Below are positions 1-8,893 of a DNA stretch of 64,000 nt, one piece after another. Positions within the stretch are counted from its first letter, which is position 1; each line of letters begins with the position of its first letter. Made by a program: the position numbers and the translations under genes. The stretch comes from CADEED01 sp963842515 (GTDB lineage: Bacteria > Pseudomonadota > Gammaproteobacteria > Steroidobacterales > Steroidobacteraceae): assembly GCA_963842515.1 (NCBI GenBank), contig CAWJGO010000002.1, positions 1,779,496 through 1,843,495 on the forward strand, read 5' to 3'. The notes beneath the pieces were generated by a model. The model ran no database searches. It was given only the letters and a program-made list of their open reading frames with translations, and was not told the DNA's origin.

Positions 1-1439
1 CGCTGGCGCAGCTCGATCGGATCCATGCGTAGTGCCGCGGCCGCCTCGTCCACCAGCATCTCGGTCGCGCCCATGCTCTGCAACGTGCCGTAGCCGCGTG
101 CCGATCCCGCGTCGAGTGCGCGCGAAGCGATCACCGTGCTCGCGAGGTCGCTGCGCGGGAAGTAGTAGATAGACTGCGCCGCGGTCGCCGCCACCAGGCA
201 CACCGACGGCGAAAAGTTCTGCCGGCCGCCGCCATCGCCAGTCATGTCGCCCTGGAAGGTCGTGAACTTGCCGCTGTCGCGGTCGATTGCGAGGCGGTAG
301 CGGATGCGGAAGCTGTGACGCTTGAGACTGGACTGGAACTGCTCGTAGCGGTCGTTGGCCAGGCGCACCGGCCGCCCGTCGCCGTACAAGCCCGCCATCA
401 AGGCGTAGAACGGGAACGGACAGTGATCCTTGGAGCCGTAGCCCACGGTGTAACACGGATGCACCACCAGCCGTTTCACGCCGAAGCGGCTGGCGGCCAG
501 CATGCGCGCGCCATCCTCGGCGACTTCGTGCGGCGACTGCGTGGCCGCCACCAGGTGTACCGCACCTTCGCTCGCGTCGAACCAGCCGTTGCCGTTGTCG
601 AGCTCGAACGCGGCGGTGTCGATGGATTGTGAGAAGTATTCGCGCGTGAGCAGCAGCGTGCCCGGGCCGGGTTTGTCCAACGCAGCCTTGATCGCCGCGG
701 CGTGCGCCATGCCGCGCGCGTCGATCTCACCGTTCAGCTTCGCTTCCGGCCACTGCGGCGCGTTCTTGAGGAAGCCGCGCGGAAACAGCGGCGTGTCCTT
801 GAGGCTCGAGTAGGCGTCATCGTCGAAAGGGGTGGCACCACCCACGCGCACGTAACGGAAGCTCCCCCACGGTGGGCGCTCCAGTGGCCCGGTAGATGCG
901 CCCCAGCGGATGACATCGTCGTGGAACTTCAGCGCGTTCTTCGCGGCGCGAAAACGCGCGAAATCGTGCCAGATGAGCAGCGCCACGGCGTGGCCTAGAT
1001 AGGCTGGCGTCGCGCCTTCCGGCAGCAGCATGTCCGCCCCGTAGAACGGCGGAAACGCGACGCCATCGCGCCGCAGATCAGCGGCGGTGACGACGCGGTC
1101 GGGCTTCGAGTCCGCGCCAAGTCGCGACAGGTCGACGCCCGCAAAGACGCGATCGGCGCGTGTGACCCGCAGCAACATCGCGTGCGCCTGCTCGCGCGGC
1201 CAACCGGGCAGGTCGCGGCCGCGCATGTCGAAACTGAAAATCTTCTCGCCCGTGACCTTCGCGGTGGCGTCGGTGCGGTAACGGATGCGTCCGCTCTTCG
1301 CGTCCCACGGCAGCGCGCGCAGCCGCTCCTTCTCCAACAACGCGGCCAGCGCATTGCTGCCGGGCCACGCGATGTACACGGTGATGCCTGCAACGACACT
1401 GGATTTCAGGAAGTCGCGACGCGTCGGATGGGTCGACAT
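1..1439 (-). CDS. Molybdopterin-binding subunit of xanthine dehydrogenase/isoquinoline oxidoreductase family (partial)
   Basis: Reading back from the ATG at 1437-1439 gives an open frame of about 479 codons that runs off the window, so the C-terminal part is missing. The protein begins MSTHPTRRDFLKSS, a twin-arginine signal, so it is probably exported folded with its cofactor. Later segments (for example the region around GDMTGDGGGRQNFSPS and ALDAGSARGYGTLQSMGATE) resemble the large molybdenum-cofactor subunit of aldehyde/isoquinoline oxidoreductases. The usual small 2Fe-2S subunit is not seen between this gene and the next upstream gene at 1564, so it must lie elsewhere or beyond the window. 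Family call is good; substrate is unknown. Confidence 0.8.
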   Translation of the reverse strand, partial: MSTHPTRRDFLKSSVVAGITVYIAWPGSNALAALLEKERLRALPWDAKSGRIRYRTDATAKVTGEKIFSFDMRGRDLPGWPREQAHAMLLRVTRADRVFAGVDLSRLGADSKPDRVVTAADLRRDGVAFPPFYGADMLLPEGATPAYLGHAVALLIWHDFARFRAAKNALKFHDDVIRWGASTGPLERPPWGSFRYVRVGGATPFDDDAYSSLKDTPLFPRGFLKNAPQWPEAKLNGEIDARGMAHAAAIKAALDKPGPGTLLLTREYFSQSIDTAAFELDNGNGWFDASEGAVHLVAATQSPHEVAEDGARMLAASRFGVKRLVVHPCYTVGYGSKDHCPFPFYALMAGLYGDGRPVRLANDRYEQFQSSLKRHSFRIRYRLAIDRDSGKFTTFQGDMTGDGGGRQNFSPSVCLVAATAAQSIYYFPRSDLASTVIASRALDAGSARGYGTLQSMGATEMLVDEAAAALRMDPIELRQ

Positions 1440-1527
1440 GGGGCAACAATAGCGCGGAATCGGCTATGTCGCCGTGCAGCATCGCGATTGCTGGTCAATG
1501 AGTCGGTCAACGTCCGACATCGAAGAA

Positions 1528-1545
1528 ACGTTCCCGCTGGAACGT
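1528..1545. repeat. Interspersed palindrome, copy 1
   Basis: Perfect copy of ACGTTCCCGCTGGAACGT, a 7-bp inverted repeat around a 4-bp spacer. It lies between the oxidoreductase and DUF711 genes. The preceding 40 bases (1487-1527) resemble 5850-5880, next to copy 2, so the repeat may be part of a longer element. Confidence 0.7.
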
Positions 1546-1563
1546 CGTCAGCCGTCAGCAGAC

Positions 1564-2799
1564 TCAGTGCAGCTTGGTGTTGAACAGGTACTGACTGTCG
1601 AATTCCGTCATGTCGCCGGCCTTCTTGCCGGCGACCGGCTGCAACCGCGCCGACAGCGGCTTGTTCCATTTCCACGCCAGCGCCGCGACGTCGCCGTAGA
1701 TCTTCACGAGCCGATCTTCGCTGACGTCACCCGGCAGCGGCACGGTGTCGAGCCCAGTGCCGCACACCGCGGAGTACGCGAGCACGGAATCGATGTCATA
1801 GGTGTTCTGGGCCCAGCGTTGCGCGAGACGCTTGTCTTCCATCACGGGCAGCATCAGTCCCGAGAAACCGACGTGCTTCACTTTCACCGCCTTGACGGCC
1901 GAGGTAATGGCCAGCGCGGCAGTCATCGTGCCGTTCTCGCCAAACTTCACGCCCGTGTAGCGCTCGATCGCATCACCGATCGACGCATCGCCCAGCGGCG
2001 CTGGCGTCGGATCGACGCCGGCGAAGGTCCAGCCACTCGCGGCGGCGACGGCGTTGCCCACCTCTTCGCCCACCTCCGCGTGGATGGTGAGCTGGCGCGT
2101 GAGCTCCGCCACCGACGCGTCGAAGTCGCCCTGGGTCGCGCCGAATACTTGCTGGACGACATTGGCGGACTCGAACCCCAGCGAGAACTGTTTGCCGGAG
2201 CCGACGTGATACGCGTTGGGATAGAAGGGCCCGAACGGCTTCAGCATGGCTGACGCGGAGAACTGGAAGTTGCCTTGGCTGCGCGGGCTGTTGTCCGTCA
2301 GGTAGCGCACGAGCTTCGCGGACTCGCGGATCGTCTTCCAGTGGATTCCGTTGTCGTCCGCGATGACGGCGCTCGAGTTCAAGTGCGGCAGCGTGGATAG
2401 CGCTTTCGCCAGGAGGCGCATCGCGGCGGGATCGTCGGAATCGCGCAGCATGGCCGGGCCGACGTTCGGCGCGAAGCCCTTCTTCACTGACAGCTCGTCG
2501 AACGCGCGCAGGAATGCCAGCGAATCCTTTTCGTCGAGCCCCTTCACCAGCTCCGCGAGCGGTTGGGTGACGATGCGGACCGTCTGCGTCTCGTACCCGC
2601 GCTTCGCGAACTCGGCTTTCGCGGCGTCGAGCACTTTCATCGTTTCGTCAATCTGGACTTCGTAACGCGCGCGATCGAGGTTCACGAACGCGGTGACCGT
2701 TCTTACGTTCGGCTTCGCCGCGTCGGGCGCGGCCTTGGCGGCGGTCGTGGAGACAAGAAGCCACAGGAGCGAGAGGGCCGACAACATGAAGCAACGCAT
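1564..2799 (-). CDS. Secreted DUF711 family protein
   Basis: A 411-residue protein with an N-terminal signal peptide (hydrophobic MLSALSLLWLLVSTTAAKA, cleavage near residue 24). The rest resembles the DUF711 family: VRTVTAFVNLDR at the start, a central SPRSQGNFQFSASA region and a C-terminal CGTGLDTVPLPGD motif. DUF711 proteins have no firmly established activity; most are cytoplasmic, so the export signal here is notable. The gene stands alone between the oxidoreductase gene (same strand) and the DUF1028 gene, with a copy of the interspersed palindrome just past its stop codon. An alternative start is the Met at 2787. Confidence 0.75.
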   Translation of the reverse strand: MRCFMLSALSLLWLLVSTTAAKAAPDAAKPNVRTVTAFVNLDRARYEVQIDETMKVLDAAKAEFAKRGYETQTVRIVTQPLAELVKGLDEKDSLAFLRAFDELSVKKGFAPNVGPAMLRDSDDPAAMRLLAKALSTLPHLNSSAVIADDNGIHWKTIRESAKLVRYLTDNSPRSQGNFQFSASAMLKPFGPFYPNAYHVGSGKQFSLGFESANVVQQVFGATQGDFDASVAELTRQLTIHAEVGEEVGNAVAAASGWTFAGVDPTPAPLGDASIGDAIERYTGVKFGENGTMTAALAITSAVKAVKVKHVGFSGLMLPVMEDKRLAQRWAQNTYDIDSVLAYSAVCGTGLDTVPLPGDVSEDRLVKIYGDVAALAWKWNKPLSARLQPVAGKKAGDMTEFDSQYLFNTKLH

Positions 2800-2874
2800 C
2801 CGGGTTCCCTGCTGGCCGCGCCAGTCTTGTTGTGATGCGCGAGTGTAGTTGATCGAACTCGGGTTTGGTTCGCA

Positions 2875-3639
2875 TCAGTCCTTGGGAACGACGAACACCT
2901 CGAGGCATTTGTGGTGGGCACCTGCGCTTCGCGATCGATCGAGCTCGCTCCTGATCACCTTCGTGGCGTTAGGACCGCCCTGCTCGATGCCGCCGGTCCT
3001 CAGGAGCAGCGTGGAACATACGTTGTCGTTCGGTCCTACTACCTGGAGAAACGCGGTCGTCGCCGTTTGAAGTCCGCACCGCCGGTCGCCACCGAACTTC
3101 GAACCCACCTCCAATGCAGAGATGAGGATGTCTTCGATCGATCGATTTGTTTGCCGGGCGGCGATGATCGCCTTGTGAACTTCTGCAACCACGTTCTGGC
3201 TGGCCAACGTATTGCCCTGAACCGACACTCCCGGCGATGTGGCCGTCGCGGAATTCCCATCAGCTGAGACGGCCTTTCCCGTGAACGTCGCTGGATTCGC
3301 GTAATGCGCGAACGTGACGATTCCGTACTGCCTGGATGAAAGCTCCCTGTCAAAGGTCACGTCCTGAAGTGTTTGCAGGATTTGCGCCGGCGACGCGTCT
3401 TTTCTCAACCGCTCGATACCGCGGTTCGTGACACCGTCATCGCTATACGCTTGGGCGACGATCGCTCCCTTGCCGGTGACGATCTTGGCGATGCCGGAAA
3501 CGTCATTCGTGCAGGACGCTCCGGCGACACCAATAGTCCTGGTCTTTGCGTCCAGAACGATGACCGACCACGTTGCGAATGCCTTTGCGTGGCAAAGGAG
3601 CAGAAGAACACTCGACAATCCAAGGCGTAAGCATTTCAT
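2875..3639 (-). CDS. Secreted DUF1028 family protein
   Basis: I chose the Met at 3639 because it follows a good ribosome site (AAGGAGCCCCGG) and starts a clear signal peptide (MKCLRLGLSSVLLLLCHAKAFA). The mature part begins TWSVIVLDAKTRTIGVAGASC, typical of DUF1028, an Ntn-hydrolase-like family of unknown function found in periplasmic or secreted proteins. Residues such as GGDRRCGLQTATTAFLQVV in the last third are also characteristic. Upstream of 3639 the frame stays open to 3732, but those residues look like leader sequence. No partner gene is evident. Confidence 0.8.
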   Translation of the reverse strand: MKCLRLGLSSVLLLLCHAKAFATWSVIVLDAKTRTIGVAGASCTNDVSGIAKIVTGKGAIVAQAYSDDGVTNRGIERLRKDASPAQILQTLQDVTFDRELSSRQYGIVTFAHYANPATFTGKAVSADGNSATATSPGVSVQGNTLASQNVVAEVHKAIIAARQTNRSIEDILISALEVGSKFGGDRRCGLQTATTAFLQVVGPNDNVCSTLLLRTGGIEQGGPNATKVIRSELDRSRSAGAHHKCLEVFVVPKD

Positions 3640-3838
3640 CCGGGGCTCCTTCGCGAAGGTGCGTTTCGACATCACTTTTGACGTACGAGTTGGCTGTTTA
3701 GTTATGGGCGGTTTCACCCAACGCGCGGGCAAAGTCAGACTGTCCTTACATCAATCCGAACCTGAGGCTCTTGAAAGCGTGCGAACGAGCTCCTATTTTT
3801 CGCCGCCGGGTCAGCAGCTGGTTGCGCAAGGAGGTGTC

Positions 3839-4063
3839 ATGAACCCAATGGCAAAGTTGCAGTTCCAACGGCTTCCGGCGGAGGCGAAGCGTGCGGCGCT
3901 CTGGCGCCTGGCCTGGAGCGGTCTGGCTATTGAACAAATAGCGGATCGCACAGGATGGTCTGTCGAGCAGGTTCGTCGCGCGATCGAGGAGGAATCGATA
4001 CCGTCCTCCATTTCGTGGCAACCGACGTCGAAATGGGCGGCTAGCAACATGACCGCATGCTGA
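3839..4063 (+). CDS. Small helix-turn-helix protein
   Basis: A 74-residue protein starting after an excellent ribosome site (AAGGAGGTGTC). Residues about 15-50 (AALWRLAWSGLAIEQIADRT followed by GWSVEQVRRAIEEE) look like a sigma-region-4 or MerR-type helix-turn-helix; the rest is too short for an effector domain. Its stop codon overlaps the start of the PhyH gene (ATGCTGA at 4057-4063), so the two are probably translated together and this protein may regulate its own operon. The family cannot be named with confidence. Confidence 0.6.
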   Translation: MNPMAKLQFQRLPAEAKRAALWRLAWSGLAIEQIADRTGWSVEQVRRAIEEESIPSSISWQPTSKWAASNMTAC

Positions 4064-4755
4064 CGGCAGAACAACTCGATCGTTTCGCAAGAGAAGGTTT
4101 CATCAAGGTCGAGCGGGCGTTTCCGCGCGAGCTTGCGGATCAGGCGCGTACCATCCTGTGGAAAGACACCGGTTGCGACCCTGATGACAAGACCACCTGG
4201 ACCCAGCCGGTAATCCGGCTGGGCATGTATTCGCAAGCGCCGTTCGTCGAGGCAGCGAATACACCAGCCCTTCACGAAGCCTTTGACCAGCTCGTCGGCC
4301 CGGGCAAGTGGCTGCGCTGCATGAGCATGGGAACATTTCCGGTCAGATTCCCAAGTGTTCAAGACCCGGGCGATACCGGGTGGCACGTTGACGCGAGCTT
4401 CGGTTCCGAAGACCCGGACTTTCTGTCGTGGCGCGTGAATGCACGCTCGAGAGGCCGCGCACTCCTCATGCTGTTCCTGTTCTCGGACGTGAGCGAACGC
4501 GACGCGCCGACTCGTATCCGCGTGGGCTCGCATTTGGAAGTGGCTCGCATGCTCGAACCGGCCGGTGAGGCGGGTCTGTCATTGCGTGAGCTTGCCGCCA
4601 ACGGTTTTGCCGAGACGGCGCACTGCCACGAGGTGCTCGCCACCGGGGATGCCGGCACCGTTTACCTGTGCCATCCCCTTCTCGTGCACGCCGCGCAAAT
4701 TCATCGCGGCTCGCAACCACGATTCATGGCGCAGCCGCCCCTGTTGCCAACCTAG
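4057..4755 (+). CDS. Phytanoyl-CoA dioxygenase (PhyH) family protein
   Basis: A 232-residue Fe(II)/2-oxoglutarate oxygenase. It opens with MLTAEQLDRFAREGFIKVER, the standard start of the PhyH fold, carries the iron-binding HxD in GWHVDASF near residue 109, and the distal histidine and arginine in CHPLLVHAAQIHRGSQPRF near the C-terminus. Substrates of the family range from phytanoyl-CoA to small natural products and cannot be told here. The start codon overlaps the stop of the HTH gene, so expression is probably coupled. Confidence 0.85.
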   Translation: MLTAEQLDRFAREGFIKVERAFPRELADQARTILWKDTGCDPDDKTTWTQPVIRLGMYSQAPFVEAANTPALHEAFDQLVGPGKWLRCMSMGTFPVRFPSVQDPGDTGWHVDASFGSEDPDFLSWRVNARSRGRALLMLFLFSDVSERDAPTRIRVGSHLEVARMLEPAGEAGLSLRELAANGFAETAHCHEVLATGDAGTVYLCHPLLVHAAQIHRGSQPRFMAQPPLLPT

Positions 4756-4808
4756 CGAAGAGAGTATCGAGACACGAGGTAGGATAGCTGCCCACCGCCG
4801 GAGGTCTC

Positions 4809-5279
4809 ATGTTCAAGCGCCTATGCACCGTTGCGTTGTTGATCTGTGTTGGGGCCAGCTCGACGATGTCGTTGGCCGCGGAACCGGCAAAGCCTGCGTT
4901 CGATGAGGCGCTCGCAAAACGCCTCGGCGCGGACGAGCACGGCATGCGGCAGTACGTGTTCGTGCTTCTGAAGACGGGACCGACGCCCGTGCCCAAAGGC
5001 CCCGAGCGGGACGCGATGTTCAAGGGGCATTTCGCCAACATGGAGCGGCTGGCCGCAGAAGGAAAGCTGGCGGTGGCTGGCCCGTTCGACGGCGTCGATG
5101 GCTGGCGCGGCATGTTCATCCTCGCCGTCAAGGACATCGAGGAGGCCAGGAAACTGACGGCGACGGATCCCGTCATCGCGAGCGGCGAGATGATCGCCGA
5201 GTTTCATGTGCACTATGGATCGGCCGCGCTGATGCAGGTCAACGAGACGCACAAGGTGATCGCGAAGAAAGAGATGTAG
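4809..5279 (+). CDS. Secreted YciI-like protein
   Basis: A 156-residue protein after a strong ribosome site (CCGGAGGTCTC). Residues 1-24 form a signal peptide. The mature part has the ferredoxin-like YciI/YCII fold signature: MRQYVFVLLKTGP, then HFANMERLAAEGKLAVAGPF and a terminal ASGEMIAEFHVHY strand. YciI-like proteins are small proteins of poorly known, possibly hydrolytic or stress-related, function; secreted members are common in soil proteobacteria. It sits alone between PhyH and the convergent gene at 5290. Confidence 0.75.
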   Translation: MFKRLCTVALLICVGASSTMSLAAEPAKPAFDEALAKRLGADEHGMRQYVFVLLKTGPTPVPKGPERDAMFKGHFANMERLAAEGKLAVAGPFDGVDGWRGMFILAVKDIEEARKLTATDPVIASGEMIAEFHVHYGSAALMQVNETHKVIAKKEM

Positions 5280-5289
5280 GTAGGAAGAC

Positions 5290-5820
5290 CTAGTTCTTCG
5301 TATATTTTCCGTCGAAGGCCACTGTCCACCCGCCCTTCCCGTCGGCCGCTTCCCAGAGTTGCCGCACGGTTCCATCCGCGTTGGGCGTCCAGGTGATGCG
5401 CTGCTTGGTCATGACTCCTTTCTGATCCGGCGCAACACCTTCGAGGACCATGCTCTTGCCATTCCATCGGCCCTCGAGCGTCAGCAGCAACCCGGTGTTG
5501 TCCACCCAGCTCTGATGCCAGACCTTTCGCGCGGCGTCGTAGATGTTGAGGCTTTCGCCGCTGTAGCCCTTGCCGGTCGTGTAGTGCTCGTGGATCACGC
5601 AGCCGCCGTACTCCAGCGTGATCCGATTGATCCCAGCGAGTGAACCATCAGGCTTCTGCACCCGCCACTCGCCGACCCAGAAATCGAATTGCCGATGCTC
5701 AGCGCTCGTACACGGCGCGGGTGCCGGGGCCGCCTCGCTCTGGCCGGCCAGCGTGCCTAACAACATCGCGAACGCCGCGGCAACCGACCGGAACTCGATA
5801 TTGCGGCGAGGGTATTTCAT
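5290..5820 (-). CDS. Secreted DUF1579-like protein
   Basis: A 176-residue protein with a signal peptide (about residues 1-30). The mature region begins CTSAEHRQFDFWVGEWRVQ and continues with GGCVIHEHYTT, the pattern of DUF1579-like beta-barrel proteins annotated from the FDFWVGEW motif. No catalytic residues are recognised; such proteins may bind a small hydrophobic ligand. It converges with the YciI-like gene, whose stop is 11 bases away, with no hairpin between them. Confidence 0.65.
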   Translation of the reverse strand: MKYPRRNIEFRSVAAAFAMLLGTLAGQSEAAPAPAPCTSAEHRQFDFWVGEWRVQKPDGSLAGINRITLEYGGCVIHEHYTTGKGYSGESLNIYDAARKVWHQSWVDNTGLLLTLEGRWNGKSMVLEGVAPDQKGVMTKQRITWTPNADGTVRQLWEAADGKGGWTVAFDGKYTKN

Positions 5821-6076
5821 AGTCCGCGCAGTTTAGTGCGAATTCCCTTTGCTGGTCGATGAGTTGGTCGGCATCGAAGGTGATGACGAGGTCGCGGCAA
5901 GCAACCAGATCCTCCGATGTCGAGTGCAGAAAGATCTCAAGACTGCGCCGCCGGGCTCAGACCTTTGTCCGATCGCGGACTGAAAAGGTCCATCACGAAC
6001 GTTCCAGCGGGAACATATTTTGCAACCCGTTTGGCGGCTGGCCAGTCTATCCATAGTCTGGACATAGGAGCCTGCC
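5821..6076. other. Intergenic region with palindrome copy 2
   Basis: No convincing gene. The part at 5850-5880 resembles 1487-1520, and 5999-6014 is an inverted copy of the interspersed palindrome (ACGTTCCAGCGGGAAC, last two bases diverged). It also holds the promoter of the DUF4097 gene, which I could not pinpoint. Confidence 0.5.
5999..6014. repeat. Interspersed palindrome, copy 2 (inverted, slightly shortened)
   Basis: ACGTTCCAGCGGGAAC is the reverse complement of the other copies, with the terminal GT diverged to AT. It supports a dispersed palindromic repeat family rather than a chance match. Confidence 0.65.
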
Positions 6077-6919
6077 ATGACCCGCTATTGCGCCATTGCC
6101 CTCATTCTGTTCGCCGCCACTGCTGCCGACGCAGCCGAAAGCACCGTCGAAAAAGCCTTCAAAGTGTCGCCAGGCGGAACGCTCATCGTGGATGCCGAGT
6201 CCGCATCCGTGCGGGTGTCAGCCGCCGATACCAACCAGGTTTCCGTCCGCATGATTGCCCGCGGCTCAGAACGCGAGCTCAGCGCCGCGAAACTCGAAGC
6301 ATTCCAGAAGGCCGACGAAGTCACTGTCGTCATGCGGTTGCGGGAGAAGCGAAGCTGGTTGTGGGGATTTTTGTGGAACAGTGAGGGACAAATCCAGATA
6401 ACGGTGCCGAAGCGTTTCGGCGTGACCATCCACACCAGCGGTGGAAGCGTGGAGCTGACCGGCACCGCTGGCGCCGCGACGTTGCACACCTCGGGCGGCA
6501 GCATCACCGTTAGGAACGTGAACGGTAATGTCGAGGCGAAGACTTCGGGAGGTGGAATCCTGGCGGAGACCATCCGCGGTGATGTGGATGCCAATACCTC
6601 GGGCGGAACCGTTCGCCTGCTGCACATCGACGGAAAAATCAGCGGTCATACGAGTGGCGGCGGCGTGCAGTGCAGCCTCGTAGGTCTCAACCGCGGGATT
6701 TCAGCGACGACATCCGGCGGGAGTATCGAGTTGACGCTGCCGCGATCGACCTCCGGCAGCATCGAAGCGACGACCAGCGGTGGCCAGATCAGATCAGAGC
6801 TTCCGATCGCGAAGACAAAACAAGAGGACGCTCATATCGAGGGATCAATCAATGGCGGTGGTCAGCGGATAGTTGCACGCACCTCGGGAGGCAGCATTTC
6901 GCTGAACGCAGCGGATTGA
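6077..6919 (+). CDS. Secreted DUF4097-type beta-solenoid protein
   Basis: A 280-residue protein with a signal peptide (residues 1-19). From about residue 110 it is built of short repeats carrying the tripeptide SGG, in forms such as HTSGGSVELTG, HTSGGSITVRNV, KTSGGGILAE, NTSGGTVRLL and TTSGGSIELTL, ending ARTSGGSISLNAAD. This is the DUF4097/DUF4098 putative adhesin pattern, a right-handed beta-solenoid in which each turn places the SGG at a bend. It is exported, probably periplasmic or surface-linked. An RBS-like AGGAG lies just upstream (ATAGGAGCCTGCC). Confidence 0.8.
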   Translation: MTRYCAIALILFAATAADAAESTVEKAFKVSPGGTLIVDAESASVRVSAADTNQVSVRMIARGSERELSAAKLEAFQKADEVTVVMRLREKRSWLWGFLWNSEGQIQITVPKRFGVTIHTSGGSVELTGTAGAATLHTSGGSITVRNVNGNVEAKTSGGGILAETIRGDVDANTSGGTVRLLHIDGKISGHTSGGGVQCSLVGLNRGISATTSGGSIELTLPRSTSGSIEATTSGGQIRSELPIAKTKQEDAHIEGSINGGGQRIVARTSGGSISLNAAD

Positions 6920-7046
6920 AATCGCGCCGCTGCGCCGCTTGCTCATGATTCAGCAGTCGCGGTTAGCCAACCCTTAGGCTGTTAGTTAGCGCCTTCTGTG
7001 ACGCGTACACCAGCCAGTGGCGGGTGCACGCGATACGATCACGCTC

Positions 7047-7307
7047 ATGGTACGCAATCTACTGCTTGCCGCGCTTCTGGTCGTATCGCAATCGCAGCCT
7101 GTGTTCCCGCATTCAGGCGGAACGAACTCGGATGGCTGTCACACGAACCGCAAGACTGGCGACTATCACTGCCACGGGGCGAAAAGCCCTGACCCGGGAA
7201 GTACAACCTACTGCCACGTGACCGACGGCGAGAGACGGTGCGGCTACGCTCAAAGTACATGCGATGACCTTGTTTCCACATACGGCGGCTATTGCCGGCA
7301 AGAGTGA
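7047..7307 (+). CDS. Small secreted YHYH/Excalibur-like cysteine-rich protein
   Basis: An 86-residue protein with a signal peptide (residues 1-21) ahead of HSGGTNSDGCHTNRKTGDYH followed by CH, the His/Cys pattern of YHYH-type putative metal-binding secreted proteins. A second half holds four more cysteines and ends GGYCRQE. I chose the Met at 7047, since upstream codons add only non-hydrophobic residues. No clear ribosome site. Function unknown; proteins of this type occur alone in many proteobacteria. Confidence 0.6.
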   Translation: MVRNLLLAALLVVSQSQPVFPHSGGTNSDGCHTNRKTGDYHCHGAKSPDPGSTTYCHVTDGERRCGYAQSTCDDLVSTYGGYCRQE

Positions 7308-7429
7308 CGTCCCTGTCATGGGACGGCTGCTGTAGGACGGGCCTAACACGTTTGCAGCGAGACTTGGGGACGGCGGCGCGCTGGTGTCCGATGCCCGGAC
7401 AGTTCGGGTGCCCCTAATGTCGCGTGCTT

Positions 7430-8095
7430 ATGAGCAAACGCAAACTAACAGCCGCGGCTTTCCAGTCGCTCGACGGCGTGGTCCAGGGCGGCGGTGGTCC
7501 CGATGAAGACCGCTCCGGAGGGTTCACGCTCGGCGGATGGACCGTTCCACTGACCGACGATAGCGCCAGCCCGTGGATGGACAGGCTCTACAACCAGCCC
7601 GAGTACGATCTGTTGCTCGCGAAGAGAACCTACGACATCTTCTCAGCGGTTTGGCCCTACCAACTCGAAGATCCGATCGGCGCGAAGTTTGAGCGCATCA
7701 ACAAGTATGTGCTGACGCATTCCGACGAGCCGCTGACCTGGCAACACAGCCACAAACTGTCCGGCGACACCGCCGATGTCGTGCGCAAACTCAAGAACAC
7801 CGATGGCCGAGATCTCCTGCTCCAGGGCAGCAGCACCGTCTATCGACCGCTGTTAGCCGCGGGTCTCATCGATCGGCTCGTCCTCATGACCTTCCCCGTG
7901 GTGCTCGGCAAGGGAAAGCGGATCTTCGACGGGGCGGCGACACCCGGTACGTTCAAGCTCGTCGAGCACTTCGTGTCCGACAAAGGTGTGGTGTTCGCGA
8001 CGTATGAGTTCGTCGGCGAAGTCAAGACCGGCACGTTCGAAACGAAACCGCCCAGCGAAGCGGAGTTGCAGCGGCGAGCGAACTGGCCGAAGTAG
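7430..8095 (+). CDS. RibD C-terminal/dihydrofolate reductase family protein
   Basis: A 221-residue protein with the fold of the riboflavin-reductase domain of RibD. It begins SKRKLTAAAFQSLDGVVQG, has YDLLLAKRTYDIFSAVWP in the middle and GRDLLLQGSSTVYRPLLAAG plus the helix-strand LIDRLVLMTFPVVLGKGKRI near the end. The family contains NADPH-dependent reductases of unknown substrate. A GTG two codons earlier (7424) is an alternative start. The gene is monocistronic. Confidence 0.85.
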   Translation: MSKRKLTAAAFQSLDGVVQGGGGPDEDRSGGFTLGGWTVPLTDDSASPWMDRLYNQPEYDLLLAKRTYDIFSAVWPYQLEDPIGAKFERINKYVLTHSDEPLTWQHSHKLSGDTADVVRKLKNTDGRDLLLQGSSTVYRPLLAAGLIDRLVLMTFPVVLGKGKRIFDGAATPGTFKLVEHFVSDKGVVFATYEFVGEVKTGTFETKPPSEAELQRRANWPK

Positions 8096-8099
8096 CCTC

Positions 8100-8808
8100 T
8101 CAGTCGAGGCTCGCGGCAAGCGTGTGCAGCGCCCCTCGCGGATCGACCTCGATCGGGTCTCCATGCGAGACGATGATCCGCTTGAGAGCGTCGCGCTCCG
8201 CCCAACGCCGGAATTGTTGCGCGACTTCGCTCTTGTGCTTGCCCAGCGCGAGCTTCACCGGCCCAGGGACATGCGGATCATCGCCCGCGAATCCCATGAC
8301 CCGAAGCAGCCACCCGCCAACGCCCGCTTTCGCCGTGGATGTCACCGATCAGATCGTTGACGATGATGGTCAAGCCGTCGTCACCATCGACTTCCAGCGC
8401 CGAGTCGCCCGCGATTTCGACGTAGCGAACCGATGAATCGGCAAAGTTGGGCGTGCTGGTGTCGATGCGCACGACTTCGGCGATTTTCTCCGCGCCGGCG
8501 CGAGGTCCCACGACGGTCATGAGTGGATATCGTTGCGCGTAGCCCGGCGCGTCCAGCCGATGCCGCACGCTGGGCACGATCAGGAAGGCGGGACGCCCGA
8601 GCGCTTCGAGCTCGGCCATCTCCGGCTCGCGAAGTGCAATGGCGCTGAAGATGGCGAGCTCGCCTGTGCTCAATCGAATCACCGTCATGCGCCGGGGCAG
8701 CTCGAGCAGCGGCATCTTCAGCTCGCCAACGACGGTGACGATGCGTTCGTTGACGCGCATCAGTTTGCCGTGCGGGAGCACGGTCCATTGTTTGAAAGGT
8801 GCGGTCAT
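8100..8808 (-). pseudogene. DUF4336 family protein gene with a frameshift
   Basis: The frame starting MTAPFKQWTVLPHGKLMRV reads as a DUF4336 protein (metallo-hydrolase-like fold) to about 8330, where it leaves the family. A second frame ending at 8100 then continues the family pattern (WLLRVMGFAGDDPHVPGPVK to VSHGDPIE). The join lies in the codons for GDIHG and needs a single-base change. A real indel or a sequencing error could explain it; the rest of the protein looks well conserved. Start 8844 is also open, but the Met at 8808 fits the family N-terminus better. Confidence 0.7.
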
Positions 8809-8893
8809 GCGCGTATGAAACCGCGATCCCGAATTCCGCTGCATCCCTTGATCGCGCCAAGTCCTGTCGGACTTGGCCTCAGGTTTGGGTGCG

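Noticed and set aside
1528..6014. Reading the ACGTTCC/GGAACGT palindrome as a LexA or other operator
   Set aside because: Copies lie inside coding sequence and past stop codons, not upstream of genes only.
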